Assembly: GCA_028281945.1 (NCBI GenBank)
Contig: JANQIW010000061.1
Coordinates: 1-48,407, forward strand
Source: Prochloraceae cyanobacterium PL24a_bin.78
GTDB taxonomy: Bacteria > Cyanobacteriota > Cyanobacteriia > Cyanobacteriales > JANQIW01
Reading direction: 5' to 3'
DNA: 48,407 bases
The position numbers were made by a program, and so were the translations under genes. The notes under the pieces were generated by a model that was not told the DNA's origin, made no database searches, and saw nothing but the letters and a program-made list of their open reading frames with translations. Shown piece by piece: positions 17,875-26,424 of this stretch; within the stretch, counting starts at the first letter, position 1, and each line of letters starts with the position of its first letter.

Positions 17875-18360
17875 TACAATTATTTTTATACTAATTCTAT
17901 AGATAATTATAGCTGAAAAAATAACAATGTAGCTCAAAAATCTATAGTCTTGGTATGGCTTAGTTAATCAAAAATCATTTTGAATCTATTAGATAAAACT
18001 ATTAATATTTATAATTCTTATTCTAAAAATTCTACCTTTTTTAAAGGAATACTATTTAAAATGGTTGTAATAATTACAAAAATATTTTTCCAAAAGTATT
18101 ATCGCTTTGAATGATAAAGTAAGGAAAACAAGGGAGACAATGAAGTTGGTTTTTTGGAGAATTATCAAAGATTTAGGATAACTTTAACTCTACCATTACA
18201 ATAGATAAATTGGTATAAGGCTTTCTTTTAACGAAGAAATTAAAATGTTTTATCTAATGAAAGCAGTTATTCATACTCTAAATATGCTCAACTTCATCTC
18301 CTGCTTGAAAAATTAGATTCTCAAGAATTAATTTACTTACATAACGATTTCTTTAGTAAA
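17875..18360. other. Intergenic region
   Basis: About 485 AT-rich bases between two minus-strand genes. It should carry the transporter promoter and the 3' end of the peroxiredoxin-like gene. No coding remnant or structured RNA is evident. Confidence 0.5.
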
Positions 18361-19152
18361 TTAAACTTTCATTGAAGCTGATTTAGTCTCGTAGATAAAA
18401 GATAAAGGATTGCTCATATCTTCTGCAAAACCAAGAATTGCCTTTGCTCGATATGAATAAATAAGATTTCCTTCAGTATCAAAAAGGAAAGTTCCACCTC
18501 TTTGAGTTAAAAGTTCTGCATTGGGAACATAGGTTTTCCAGCTTTTTAGTACTTCGTTCATGTGTTTTAAGCGTAAAGTTGCTAATTCAAAAGGTCGCTG
18601 AAATCCACTTCCTCCAGCTAATTTGAAGAATGAACCTCTAATGGGAGGTAAGGGAAAAGCCTTGATAATATCTGTTTGATCTACTAATTGGGGTGCTCGA
18701 CGATCGCCTTTATAACCACGGAAAACTTCTGCCAAAGTTCCGGGGCTACCGATGCCCGCACACATTAATAATAAATTTGCCCAAGCATTTTTTTTGCTTG
18801 AGAGAAAAGGAAGATTCCAAGATAAGCCTTGATATAATCCTAATTCTCGATGGAGTTTTGCTTGAGGATCTACAAATAAAGATTCTAGGGGAAACCCTGT
18901 ATATTCACAGAATTGTACTCCAGAATCGCGATCGCCTATCCCGATGGCACGAATTTCGATTCCTTGAGACTCAATCTCTTCAGATTCGCGCTCCAACCAC
19001 CAAGCATATTCCAAGCTATCAAAATCTCCTAATTGAGATAAAAGCACCACAAGTATTTTATCTGCCAACTCACAATCTGTTAAGATAGGCACGATGGAGC
19101 CATCGCTAACTCGCTGACGTTGAGTTTGATTCAAGATGTTATAAGGATTCAT
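18361..19152 (-). CDS. Peroxiredoxin-like (AhpC/TSA-type) family protein
   Basis: 263 residues from the ATG at 19152 (MNPYNILNQTQRQRVSDGS); the open frame extends 24 codons further, but that would overlap the divergent gene. It matches the cyanobacterial 'peroxiredoxin-like' AhpC-TSA_2 type: ILVVLLSQLGDFDSLEYAWWL, IRAIGIGDRDSGVQFCEYTGFP, FVDPQAKLHRELGLYQG and a C-terminal RGGTFLFDTEGNLIYSYRAK strand. The usual N-terminal peroxidatic CxxC/TxxC is absent. The Cys in QFCEYTGFP is the conserved candidate. Probably a thioredoxin-fold oxidoreductase; true peroxidase activity is uncertain. Divergent from the MOSC gene, 59 bases apart. Confidence 0.78.
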   Translation of the reverse strand: MNPYNILNQTQRQRVSDGSIVPILTDCELADKILVVLLSQLGDFDSLEYAWWLERESEEIESQGIEIRAIGIGDRDSGVQFCEYTGFPLESLFVDPQAKLHRELGLYQGLSWNLPFLSSKKNAWANLLLMCAGIGSPGTLAEVFRGYKGDRRAPQLVDQTDIIKAFPLPPIRGSFFKLAGGSGFQRPFELATLRLKHMNEVLKSWKTYVPNAELLTQRGGTFLFDTEGNLIYSYRAKAILGFAEDMSNPLSFIYETKSASMKV

Positions 19153-19211
19153 TGCCTGCAAAAAAGTCAAATTTTGATATTTTAGTTTAATGATACTATC
19201 GGTAGAACAAA

Positions 19212-19922
19212 ATGAGCGAAGCAAAAATTATTTCCATGCAAATTGGCTTACCTCGAACTCTTGGAGTTGAAAATGCTGAAAATCCAATGGATAGGGTTTG
19301 GACAACAGGATTTTTTAAAGAACCAGTCAAAGAAACTATTTGGTTGACTAAGACTCATTTAACTGGAGACGGGCAAGCAGATTTAGAACATCATGGTGGT
19401 TCTGAAAAGGCTGTTCTGGCTTATGCGGAAGAAAATTATCCTTTTTGGCAAGAAAAATTAAATTTATCAGAATTACCTTATGGTGCTTTCGGAGAAAATT
19501 TTACTATCCAAGGAATGAATGAATCATCTGTTTGTATTGGAGATACTTATAAAATTGGTGAGGCTATAGTCCAAGTTTCTCAACCTCGTAAGCCTTGTTG
19601 GAAATTGTCTCGGCGTTGGCGAATTCGAGATTTAGCTCTTCAAGTGCAAAAAAATGGACTCACTGGTTGGTATTATCGAGTGCTCCGAGAAGGTTATGTA
19701 TCTCCTAATAGTACTGTTAAGTTGCAAAATCGCCCTTATCCTCAATGGACGATCGAAAAAGTTAATCAAATTTTGTATCGGTATTTGAATGATAAAAAGG
19801 TTACTGCTGAACTTGCATCCTGCCCACTTTTGGCACCTAATTTACAGCAAAGCTTATATAATCGCGCCTATAAAGGAAAAGTTAATGATCCCACTCCTAG
19901 ACTTTGGGGAGATAATGTTTAG
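19212..19922 (+). CDS. MOSC domain protein (YiiM-like)
   Basis: 236 residues. It starts SEAKIISMQIGLPRTL and carries the family motifs DLEHHGGSEKAVLAYAEENYPFW, YGAFGENFTIQG, VCIGDTYKIGEAIVQVSQPRKPCWKL (with the conserved MOSC cysteine, about residue 129) and a C-terminal three-helix domain. MOSC proteins bind or transfer molybdenum cofactor or its sulfur; YiiM-type proteins reduce N-hydroxylated bases such as 6-N-hydroxyaminopurine. It shares a short divergent promoter region with the peroxiredoxin-like gene, which suggests joint regulation in detoxification, an inference. Confidence 0.88.
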   Translation: MSEAKIISMQIGLPRTLGVENAENPMDRVWTTGFFKEPVKETIWLTKTHLTGDGQADLEHHGGSEKAVLAYAEENYPFWQEKLNLSELPYGAFGENFTIQGMNESSVCIGDTYKIGEAIVQVSQPRKPCWKLSRRWRIRDLALQVQKNGLTGWYYRVLREGYVSPNSTVKLQNRPYPQWTIEKVNQILYRYLNDKKVTAELASCPLLAPNLQQSLYNRAYKGKVNDPTPRLWGDNV

Positions 19923-19942
19923 TATTATTTTTCTTTATCTTG

Positions 19943-20160
19943 AGATGGAAAATGGGAGATGGGGTGAGTGGGTGAGTGGGAGATGGTTTTTAGGAAGATG
20001 GTTTCCTTGGGACTGGGAAGAATGGGGTGAATTGGAGGAATGGGGTGAATGGGAGAGTGGAAGATGATGGGGAGAATTGGAGGAATGGGGTGAATGGGAG
20101 ACAAAGAGTGTATCTTAATTACTTATTACTTATTACCTATTACTTATTACTTAAATCTTG
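19943..20160. repeat. Dispersed G-rich / TTACTT composite repeat, copy 1
   Basis: Degenerate tandem units such as GGAATGGGGTGAAT and GTGAGTGGGAGATGG (19943-20100) are followed by a tandem ATTACTT tract (about 20118-20152). Similar composites occur at 22395-22530 (G-rich part only), at 47160-47230 in reverse, and at 47930-48085. It sits just after the MOSC stop. The open frames through it are artefacts of the repeat. Confidence 0.75.
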
Positions 20161-20440
20161 GATGGGGAGAATTTTAGGATATATTCTTACTTCTTAAGTA
20201 TTTTGAAATCTAAATATTAACTATTTTTTGGTTTTCAATTATTGTATTAAATTATCAATTGTTATAACTATTTTTTCCCAAAACAATAACAGCAACTCTT
20301 AGAATTTTACCCAGAGATTTTCTTACATAATGTGATAATGTTTAGGTTTGAACCGAATTTAATTATCCAGTTTATTTGCCCCTAATACCAACTTTTAGAA
20401 AATTTGAGTATTTGACTAGAATTACTGCTATTGTTCGGAA
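20161..20440. other. Intergenic region 5' of the aspA leader
   Basis: AT-rich and non-coding. A poly-pyrimidine TTTTTTCCC stretch is present near 20270. No promoter can be assigned with confidence. Confidence 0.4.
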
Positions 20441-20444
20441 TATT

Positions 20445-20661
20445 GGACTTATATTCAAACAGCTTTTTTACCTCCTTTTACTTAGTGATTTCCTGAATTA
20501 TTTTGAGATTGCACGGAGTTGCACCGAAATTAATTTTCAGTAGTATTGCTCCCAAGTAACCCATGATTAGGAAATATAAGTCCACTGGGTGTATAGCTGT
20601 TAACGCCTTTGGATGAGACTGACATTAAGTTGAACAGCTTTCAGTACCTCTCTTTTTTTTT
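20445..20661 (+). ncRNA. Structured leader or small RNA with alternative pairings, upstream of aspA
   Basis: GGACTTATATT (20445-20455) is a perfect 11-base complement of AATATAAGTCC (20573-20583). AGCTGTT (20595-20601) can pair either with AACAGCT at 20458-20464 or with AACAGCT at 20633-20639. Both AACAGCT copies are followed by a pyrimidine/T-rich stretch, the second by nine T (20653-20661). The first pairing excludes the nested AGCTGTT hairpin partner at 20458, giving a switch-like geometry and a terminator-like end. It lies about 290 bases before the aspA start. I cannot assign it to a known riboswitch class, and it could be an independent small RNA. Confidence 0.35.
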
Positions 20662-20951
20662 GCTGTTGTGTTTGCCAGATGAAACTTATATATTTAAGCT
20701 TCAATTATTAATATAGCAGAGATTTCAATCCATAACCAAAATTGCAATTAAACTTAACAAACCTTGAAACTGGCTTCAAACTTAAAGCTTAATGCTTAAT
20801 AAAAGATGGTGGGAATCTTCAAGACATTTGTTAAGGTAAATAAACCTCTAATTACCAATAATTTTATCAACAAAAAAGCTGGTAATTATAATTAAAAATT
20901 AATCATTTCCAAGGCAATTAATTAACAATTAATTAAGGAGAAAAAATCAAG

Positions 20952-22361
20952 ATGACAGACAAAAATAACTCACAATATCGAATCGAAAAAGATTCAATGG
21001 GGGAAAGACAAATCCCAGAAAATGCCTACTATGGCATCCAAACTTTACGGGCCACAGAAAATTTTCCTATTAGTGGAATCAAACCATTACCCACCTATGT
21101 AGATGCTTGTTTATTAATCAAAAAAGCAACAGCCATTACCAATGGAGAATTAGAATGTATTCCCAAAGAAATCAGCGAAGCCATCGTTAAGGCAGCCAAC
21201 GAAATCCTTAAAGGGAAATATCGGGATCAATTTATTGTAGATGTATACCAAGCTGGTGCGGGAACATCTCACCATATGAATGTGAACGAGGTATTAGCTA
21301 ATCGTGCCTTAGAAATTATAGGAGATGAAAAAGGAAATTACCAAAAAATAAATCCTAATGACCATGTTAATTATGGACAATCTACCAATGATGTTATTCC
21401 TACAGCTATTAGAATAGGAGGATTATTGGCTTTAGAACATTCCATGTATCCTGCTTTATCTAAAGCAATTGCCGCTATGGAACAAAAAGCAGAGGAATTC
21501 AAAAACATAGTAAAATCAGGAAGAACTCATTTACAAGATGCAGTACCAGTAAGATTAGGAGAAAGTTTTAAAGCTTGGGAAGAAATTCTAAAAAATCATC
21601 AATCTAGAATAAAAAAAGCAGAAGAAGATTTATATTTATTAGGAATCGGAGGAAGTGCGGCGGGCACTGGCTTGAATACTCATAAAAAATATCGCTATCG
21701 AGTAGCAGAAATTCTTAGTGAATTAATTGCTAAACCTCTAAAACCAGCACCACATCTAATGGCAGCTATGCAAAGTATGTCTCCTATTGTAAATGTATCT
21801 AGTTCTTTAAGGAATTTAGCCCAAGATTTAGTGAAAATATCCCATGATTTGCGTTTAATGGATTCTGGGCCAAAAACTGGCTTGAAGGAATTGCAATTAC
21901 CACCAGTGCAGCCGGGATCCTCAATTATGCCTGGAAAATACAATCCTGTTATGGCTGAAATGACTTCTCAGGTTTGTTTTCAGGTAATAGGATATGATAC
22001 GGCAATTCTCTTTGGTGCACAAGCTGGGCAATTAGAGTTAAATGTAATGATGCCTTTAATAGCTTATAATTTGATTCATAGTATTGAAATTTTAGGAAAT
22101 ACGATCGCCGTATTAACTACTCGTTGTCTAGAAGGAATTACTGCCAATGAAAAACGTTGTCAAGCATATGCCGAAGGAAGTTTAGCGTTAGTAACAGCAT
22201 TAAACCCACATATTGGTTATCTTAACGCCGCAGCAGTTGCTAAAGAGTCATTAGAGACTGGTAAATCCATTAGAGAAATTGTTTTAGCTAAAAAATTAAT
22301 GAGTGAGGAAAAGTTAGCAGAAGTTTTAGATTTGGAAAAAATGAGTACTTTACCAAGCTAA
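20952..22361 (+). CDS. aspA: Aspartate ammonia-lyase
   Basis: 469 residues, normal length. It converts L-aspartate reversibly to fumarate and ammonia in the cytoplasm. The fumarase/aspartase superfamily motifs are intact: IPENAYYGIQTLRATENFPISG at the N-terminus, GAGTSHHMNVNEV, VNYGQSTNDVIPTA, SGRTHLQDAVP, and the signature loop GSSIMPGKYNP (about 321-331). TG(L)NTHKKYR fits aspartase better than fumarase. The start is well supported by AAGGAG 13 bases upstream. A long structured leader precedes it, so expression may be controlled by attenuation. No operon partner follows. Confidence 0.93.
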   Translation: MTDKNNSQYRIEKDSMGERQIPENAYYGIQTLRATENFPISGIKPLPTYVDACLLIKKATAITNGELECIPKEISEAIVKAANEILKGKYRDQFIVDVYQAGAGTSHHMNVNEVLANRALEIIGDEKGNYQKINPNDHVNYGQSTNDVIPTAIRIGGLLALEHSMYPALSKAIAAMEQKAEEFKNIVKSGRTHLQDAVPVRLGESFKAWEEILKNHQSRIKKAEEDLYLLGIGGSAAGTGLNTHKKYRYRVAEILSELIAKPLKPAPHLMAAMQSMSPIVNVSSSLRNLAQDLVKISHDLRLMDSGPKTGLKELQLPPVQPGSSIMPGKYNPVMAEMTSQVCFQVIGYDTAILFGAQAGQLELNVMMPLIAYNLIHSIEILGNTIAVLTTRCLEGITANEKRCQAYAEGSLALVTALNPHIGYLNAAAVAKESLETGKSIREIVLAKKLMSEEKLAEVLDLEKMSTLPS

Positions 22362-22394
22362 TATCATTTTCCTGCGTAATGATAGATACCCTTG

Positions 22395-22530
22395 TGGGGA
22401 GAATGGGAGAGTGGGAGAGTGGGGGAATGGGTGATTGGGGGAATGGGTGATTGGGGGAATATGGGAATGGGAGGAATGGGAGGAATGGGAGGAATGGGAA
22501 AATGAGGAGATTGGGAGATTGGGGAGAAAA
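22395..22530. repeat. Dispersed G-rich repeat, copy 2
   Basis: Units GGGAGAGT, GGGTGATTGGGGGAAT and GGGAGGAAT in tandem, just past the aspA stop. Same family as at 19943 and 47930, here without the TTACTT tail. Long open frames on the minus strand, rich in Pro, Phe and Ser, are artefacts of this tract. Confidence 0.75.
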
Positions 22531-22653
22531 ATTTTGGTATCCTAAATTTAGAATTTTCAAACTCTATCATCAATTAAAGACAAATTTATATTTCCTAATA
22601 GAAAAGAATATTGAAAAAGTTTAAATATATATTTTTTTATTAATAATAGTACT

Positions 22654-23145
22654 TTATTCCTTTTTTATATAGGTAGCTAAACTATCCCAAAGGTGAGGGA
22701 ATTTCTGGAAAAATGTTTTAGAATCGGCAAATTCTCTATCACGGGAATCAAAACCCGGTGCAACAGCTTCTCCCAAGAGTCCAAATTCTCCTTTTTTTAA
22801 TACAGCAGCTTTCCAATAATCTCCTGGAATAAGAAGCTGGGGTAATTCTCCTTTGTTTAGATCTAATCCTAGAGTAAATTTTTGTAATATTCCTTCTGGA
22901 TCGACAACTAAATAAGTGATAGGTGAGCCTAGATGAAAGTAGTGGATAATATCAGATTTGTTAAGATGTAAGACATCTATCGGAGAATCATCTGTAAGAA
23001 GATAGTATATGGATGTCATAGTTGCTCGATCGATTCCTATTCGATGGGTTTGGATGGTTATAGGAGAACGATAACTTTCTGAATAGTACCCACCTTCAGA
23101 GTGTTTTTGCAAAGAAAGCTGTTGGATTAGATCGTGTTTATTCAT
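22654..23145 (-). CDS. Cupin, DUF985 family
   Basis: 163 residues, full length for the family. Motifs: HSEGGYYSESYRS at the N-terminus, STIYYLL-like TSIYYLLTDDSP, LHLNKSDIIHYFHLGSPITYLVVDPEG, LLIPGDYWKAAVLKKGEFGLLGEAVAPGFD. These are single-domain beta-barrel cupins related to yeast YML079w; the natural ligand is not established. The His residues in LHLNKSDIIHYFH could bind a metal. Starts at the ATG at 23145. Confidence 0.88.
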   Translation of the reverse strand: MNKHDLIQQLSLQKHSEGGYYSESYRSPITIQTHRIGIDRATMTSIYYLLTDDSPIDVLHLNKSDIIHYFHLGSPITYLVVDPEGILQKFTLGLDLNKGELPQLLIPGDYWKAAVLKKGEFGLLGEAVAPGFDSRDREFADSKTFFQKFPHLWDSLATYIKKE

Positions 23146-23225
23146 AATACATTGTCATTTTATAGAGGCTTATTATTCAAATTTTGTCTTTTAACTTTTG
23201 GAGTATTACTGTATCATGCACCTAG

Positions 23226-24098
23226 AGGCTGTCGTCAAAATGCTTGTTTCCCTGATTTCACAAAATCATTGAAAAAATTTACTATTTATTATACTATGGG
23301 AATAGTAAATATTAAAGGATTAAAATACCGTAACAGATTATCAGCGTCACGATCGCGGGGGATAAATTATGGAAAAAACTTGAGTGTATTCTTCAAAAGA
23401 TTTTAGGAAAAAGAGGTCATCCTGTTCAAGATAATAGAAGTTTCATCAATGGTGTATGTTGGATTTTGAGGAATGGTGTACCATGGCGGGATTTAGCGCC
23501 TGATTATGGTGACAGGTTTAATGTAGATTGTCGCTTTTGTAGATGTAGAGATAGAGGTATATGGGAAAAAATATTAGAAGAATTAACTATATATATAGAT
23601 TTTGAATGGTTAATGATTGATGCAACACACTGTAAGGTACACCCTCACAGCACAGAAGTAAAAGGAGCAATCAAAGTATGTCAAGAAATAAGGGTGTTTT
23701 AAATACAAAAAATCACTTAGCCGTAGATTCTCATGGAATGCCGGTACGAATAATAATCACTGATGGAACAACTAATGATTCAAAAATGGCTAAAGCATTA
23801 GTAAAAGAAATACCAGCAGAATATTTATTTGCTAATAAAGCGATGCGTTGTAAATTATTTTATAGATTTTTAAATTAAATAGAAGATTCTTCTTATAATA
23901 AATCAAAAAAAATCAAAAAAAATAAGAAAATATGATAAGTATTTATACAAAATTTGTTATTTAGTTGAAAATACATTTCTACATTTAAAACGATGGCATG
24001 GGATTCCTACAAGATACGCAAAAAATGCAAATTCCTTTTTGGCAGCAGTTCAATGTAAAGCATCTATGCTGTGATTGAAAATAATTTGACGACAGCCT
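23226..24098 (+). mobile_element. Decayed IS5-type insertion sequence with intact ends
   Basis: 873 bases bounded by perfect terminal inverted repeats AGGCTGTCGTCAAA (23226-23239) and its complement ending at 24098. The flanks are a 4-base target duplication CTAG (23222-23225 and 24099-24102), so insertion was complete. The transposase inside is frameshifted. It lies between the cupin and glycosyltransferase genes and interrupts no recognisable gene. Confidence 0.9.
23296..24074 (+). pseudogene. Frameshifted IS5-family transposase
   Basis: Pieces in three frames, in order: KYRNRLS near the start; NRSFINGVCWILRNGVPWRDLAPDYGD and WEKILEELTIYIDFEWLMIDATHCKVHPHS (23370-23690); then, after a shift near 23665, NTKNHLAVDSHGMPVRIIITDGTTNDSK and EIPAEYLFANKA (23690-23860); then, after further damage, YLVENTFLHLKRWHGIPTRYAKN and SFLAAVQ to a TGA at 24072. 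The first DDE aspartate region (MIDATH) and LAVD are visible. At least three frame disruptions mean no active enzyme. Confidence 0.88.
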
Positions 24099-24300
24099 CT
24101 AGGAAAACTGATTCTATTTCTGAGAAAAACTTTAAAAATTTACATTGAGATTTAATTTAATCGCAAAACTATATAATTATGAACTTGTGAAGGACATTCA
24201 AACCTCTGATTGACTTTTACAAGAGATCTAATATTTTTGAATCAGATAGACCCAAATTCTATTAGACTAATAAAAACTCAACTATAAAAGGAAATAAATT

Positions 24301-25131
24301 TTGAAAAAGAAACTACTAATTAACAAATCTTTTAATCTAATCCAACAGATTCGACTTGTTCATGCAATTACAGAATCTTCCTTTGAGATAAGCATACCTA
24401 AGACAGAAAATCCTAAATTTGACACATTAAAGGAGAAATTTGGAGTCCATTTCTTTAGAACTGATTCAGATTCCTTTGATATAACCGAAAATATTAAAAT
24501 TTCACATAAAAATCCTTTAACATCAATAGGGGAGATTTCAAGATATCTGATTTTTCCCCATTCAATCACAGAATACTGTTACTCATTATGGAAAAATCCT
24601 CGACGTTTTCGTTACTCATTTCAAGGATTGCTCACAGATAAAAGAAGAATATTAATTGAAAATTGGATTCAACAGAATATAACAGCAAAAAAAATTCGTT
24701 TGGCATCTGAAGATGACTTTGCATTTAAGTTGCGAAATAAAATTTTTCGTAAAATTGGGCTTGACGATTCAATAACACAGAAGGTTGGTGATTTGCTCTT
24801 TAGATCCTCTAAGCGAGGAAGGAAATTTCCTGAGAAGGCTTGGGATGAAGAGTATTTCAGGATGTTAGCCAATTCACAATTCGTCCTCTGTCCAAGTGGA
24901 GACTGCATTTGGTCTTATCGCTTCTTTGAATCAATACTCTGCGGAGCAATCCCAATTGTGGAAAAAAACTGTAGTGCCTATGAAGGGTTTAAATTTGTGT
25001 CTTTCAAAGATGAAGCTAAAAGTTTGACTTGGTCAGCAGAAGTTGCTGAATATAATTACAAAGTCTGTATTGAGAAACTTACTATTCCCAAAGCAGCTTT
25101 AGATAGGGAACTCAGTAAGATAATTAACTAA
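24301..25131 (+). CDS. Exostosin-like (GT47-type) glycosyltransferase family protein
   Basis: 276 residues from a TTG codon. An in-frame TAA at 24295-24297 and an AAAAGG ribosome site about 10 bases upstream make TTG the only reasonable start. The C-terminal half carries YFRMLANSQFVLCPSGDCIWSYRFFESILCGAIPIVEK (about 190-226): F-LCP-G, R-FE and CG-IPI are the nucleotide-sugar-binding motif of exostosin-type transferases. The N-terminal half is not conserved to my eye. No membrane segment. Likely adds a sugar to a surface polysaccharide or methylated product. It stands alone, next to an IS remnant. Confidence 0.65.
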   Translation: MKKKLLINKSFNLIQQIRLVHAITESSFEISIPKTENPKFDTLKEKFGVHFFRTDSDSFDITENIKISHKNPLTSIGEISRYLIFPHSITEYCYSLWKNPRRFRYSFQGLLTDKRRILIENWIQQNITAKKIRLASEDDFAFKLRNKIFRKIGLDDSITQKVGDLLFRSSKRGRKFPEKAWDEEYFRMLANSQFVLCPSGDCIWSYRFFESILCGAIPIVEKNCSAYEGFKFVSFKDEAKSLTWSAEVAEYNYKVCIEKLTIPKAALDRELSKIIN

Positions 25132-25535
25132 AACTAACTTTAATTTTAGTTAGATTATGAAGATACACAGGGACTTTTCGTTTTTTTTCCAAGAGAAGAT
25201 AATTAAAATGATGAAGAGATTAAGTTTAGAAATTAAGTAAATAACTAATATTATTACTTATTTCATTAATCACTCCTTTATATTCTACAAAGTCAATAAT
25301 TGAGTTTTTTGAGATCTTATCCCAAATCCTGAATTCAAAGTTACCTTATTTTAATTGGCTCAAATTCCTGAAAAAACAAGAATTGGATAGAATTTTATAA
25401 AGATAGTTTGACTTGTGGATTTAGTATGATTTAGAGATTCCCGGAGCTTCAGGAAAAATATTGATATTTTAGTATTATTTTATTTGCATTGGTATAATCT
25501 TTTATGTTTTCTTTTGAGATGAAAAATTTTACTTT
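25132..25535. other. Intergenic spacer between convergent genes
   Basis: About 400 AT-rich bases. AACTTTAATTTTAGTT (25135-25150) could form a weak hairpin after the glycosyltransferase. Nothing else seen. Confidence 0.45.
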
Positions 25536-26228
25536 TTAAACCAAATAGTTCCATTTATAACCAAAAATCAACTGTTCTAAATCTAGATTAGAAGTACTTT
25601 CAGCTAGAGAATCTAAATTAGTTGGATTAATTAAATAAGGAATAGTTCCTAAAACTGGTACATTAGTTAGAGATTGAATCAAATCTTTAGGAGTCAAATT
25701 AGCTGAATTTTCCTGATTAGTTGGGTCAATACAATTAAAAATTATCCCTTTTAAATTAACTTTAGAATAACGAGCAAGAGCCACATTAGCAACAGTTTGT
25801 CCAATCGCCCCTAATTTAACTGGAACAACTAAAACAGTAGGTAAACGCCAAGATGAAGCAATATCAGCCACCGTCAATTCAGCCGTTACAGGAGTGCCCA
25901 ATCCCCCTAAAGCTTCCACAAAAATAAAATCATGTTGACTTTGTAATCGATTTAACTCTTGCCAAACTAAACCTAAATTGATATCTTGCCCTTCTATAGT
26001 AGCCGCAATGGGCGGTGCCACAGGGGTTTTAAAAGAAATAGGAGTAACAATATCTACATTTTGAAATAATTGATGGTATAACTCATCATCTCCCAAACCC
26101 GTTTGCATCAATTTCATCAATCCCAAACTTAAAGATGAAAGATATTTTTGACAATAAGCCACCAGAGAAGTAGTTAAAATAGTCTTACCAACTTCCGTAT
26201 CAACACCAGTAATCAACAAAGTTTTCAT
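25536..26228 (-). CDS. bioD: Dethiobiotin synthase
   Basis: 230 residues from the ATG at 26228 (MKTLLITGVDTEVGKT). An upstream in-frame ATG would add 29 residues before the P-loop, which normally lies at the very N-terminus. Catalyses ATP-dependent carboxylation of 7,8-diaminopelargonate to dethiobiotin in biotin synthesis. Walker A GVDTEVGKT (7-15), KLMQTG (the substrate-binding Lys; family form KPxQTG), FVEALGGLGTPVT (the E-G-A-GG region) and PVKLGAIGQTV are present. Divergent from prs, 196 bases apart. No other bio gene is in the window. Confidence 0.92.
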   Translation of the reverse strand: MKTLLITGVDTEVGKTILTTSLVAYCQKYLSSLSLGLMKLMQTGLGDDELYHQLFQNVDIVTPISFKTPVAPPIAATIEGQDINLGLVWQELNRLQSQHDFIFVEALGGLGTPVTAELTVADIASSWRLPTVLVVPVKLGAIGQTVANVALARYSKVNLKGIIFNCIDPTNQENSANLTPKDLIQSLTNVPVLGTIPYLINPTNLDSLAESTSNLDLEQLIFGYKWNYLV

Positions 26229-26424
26229 ACAATCTAAATAAATTATAAAATTTTTACGAAACCAACAAGGATAAATATAGTTAAAAATACTCATTGTCTT
26301 CAAATTATAAGCCAAAAAATAACCAAATATGACAAATAATTAAAAATAAAATTAGAATTGAATCAATAATCATTAATACTATCTATGATAAAATTACTAT
26401 GAGTAAAGCTTAAAAAAAATTGCT

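Noticed and set aside
19789..20067. 92-codon plus-strand frame ending in Trp/Gly/Glu repeats
   Set aside because: Starts inside the MOSC gene in another frame and runs through the G-rich repeat.
20330..20360. GGTTTGAACC, resembling a tRNA T-arm
   Set aside because: No acceptor or anticodon stems can be built around it; not a tRNA.
22288..22573. Pro/Phe/Ser-rich minus-strand frames
   Set aside because: Products of the G-rich repeat after aspA; no conserved character.
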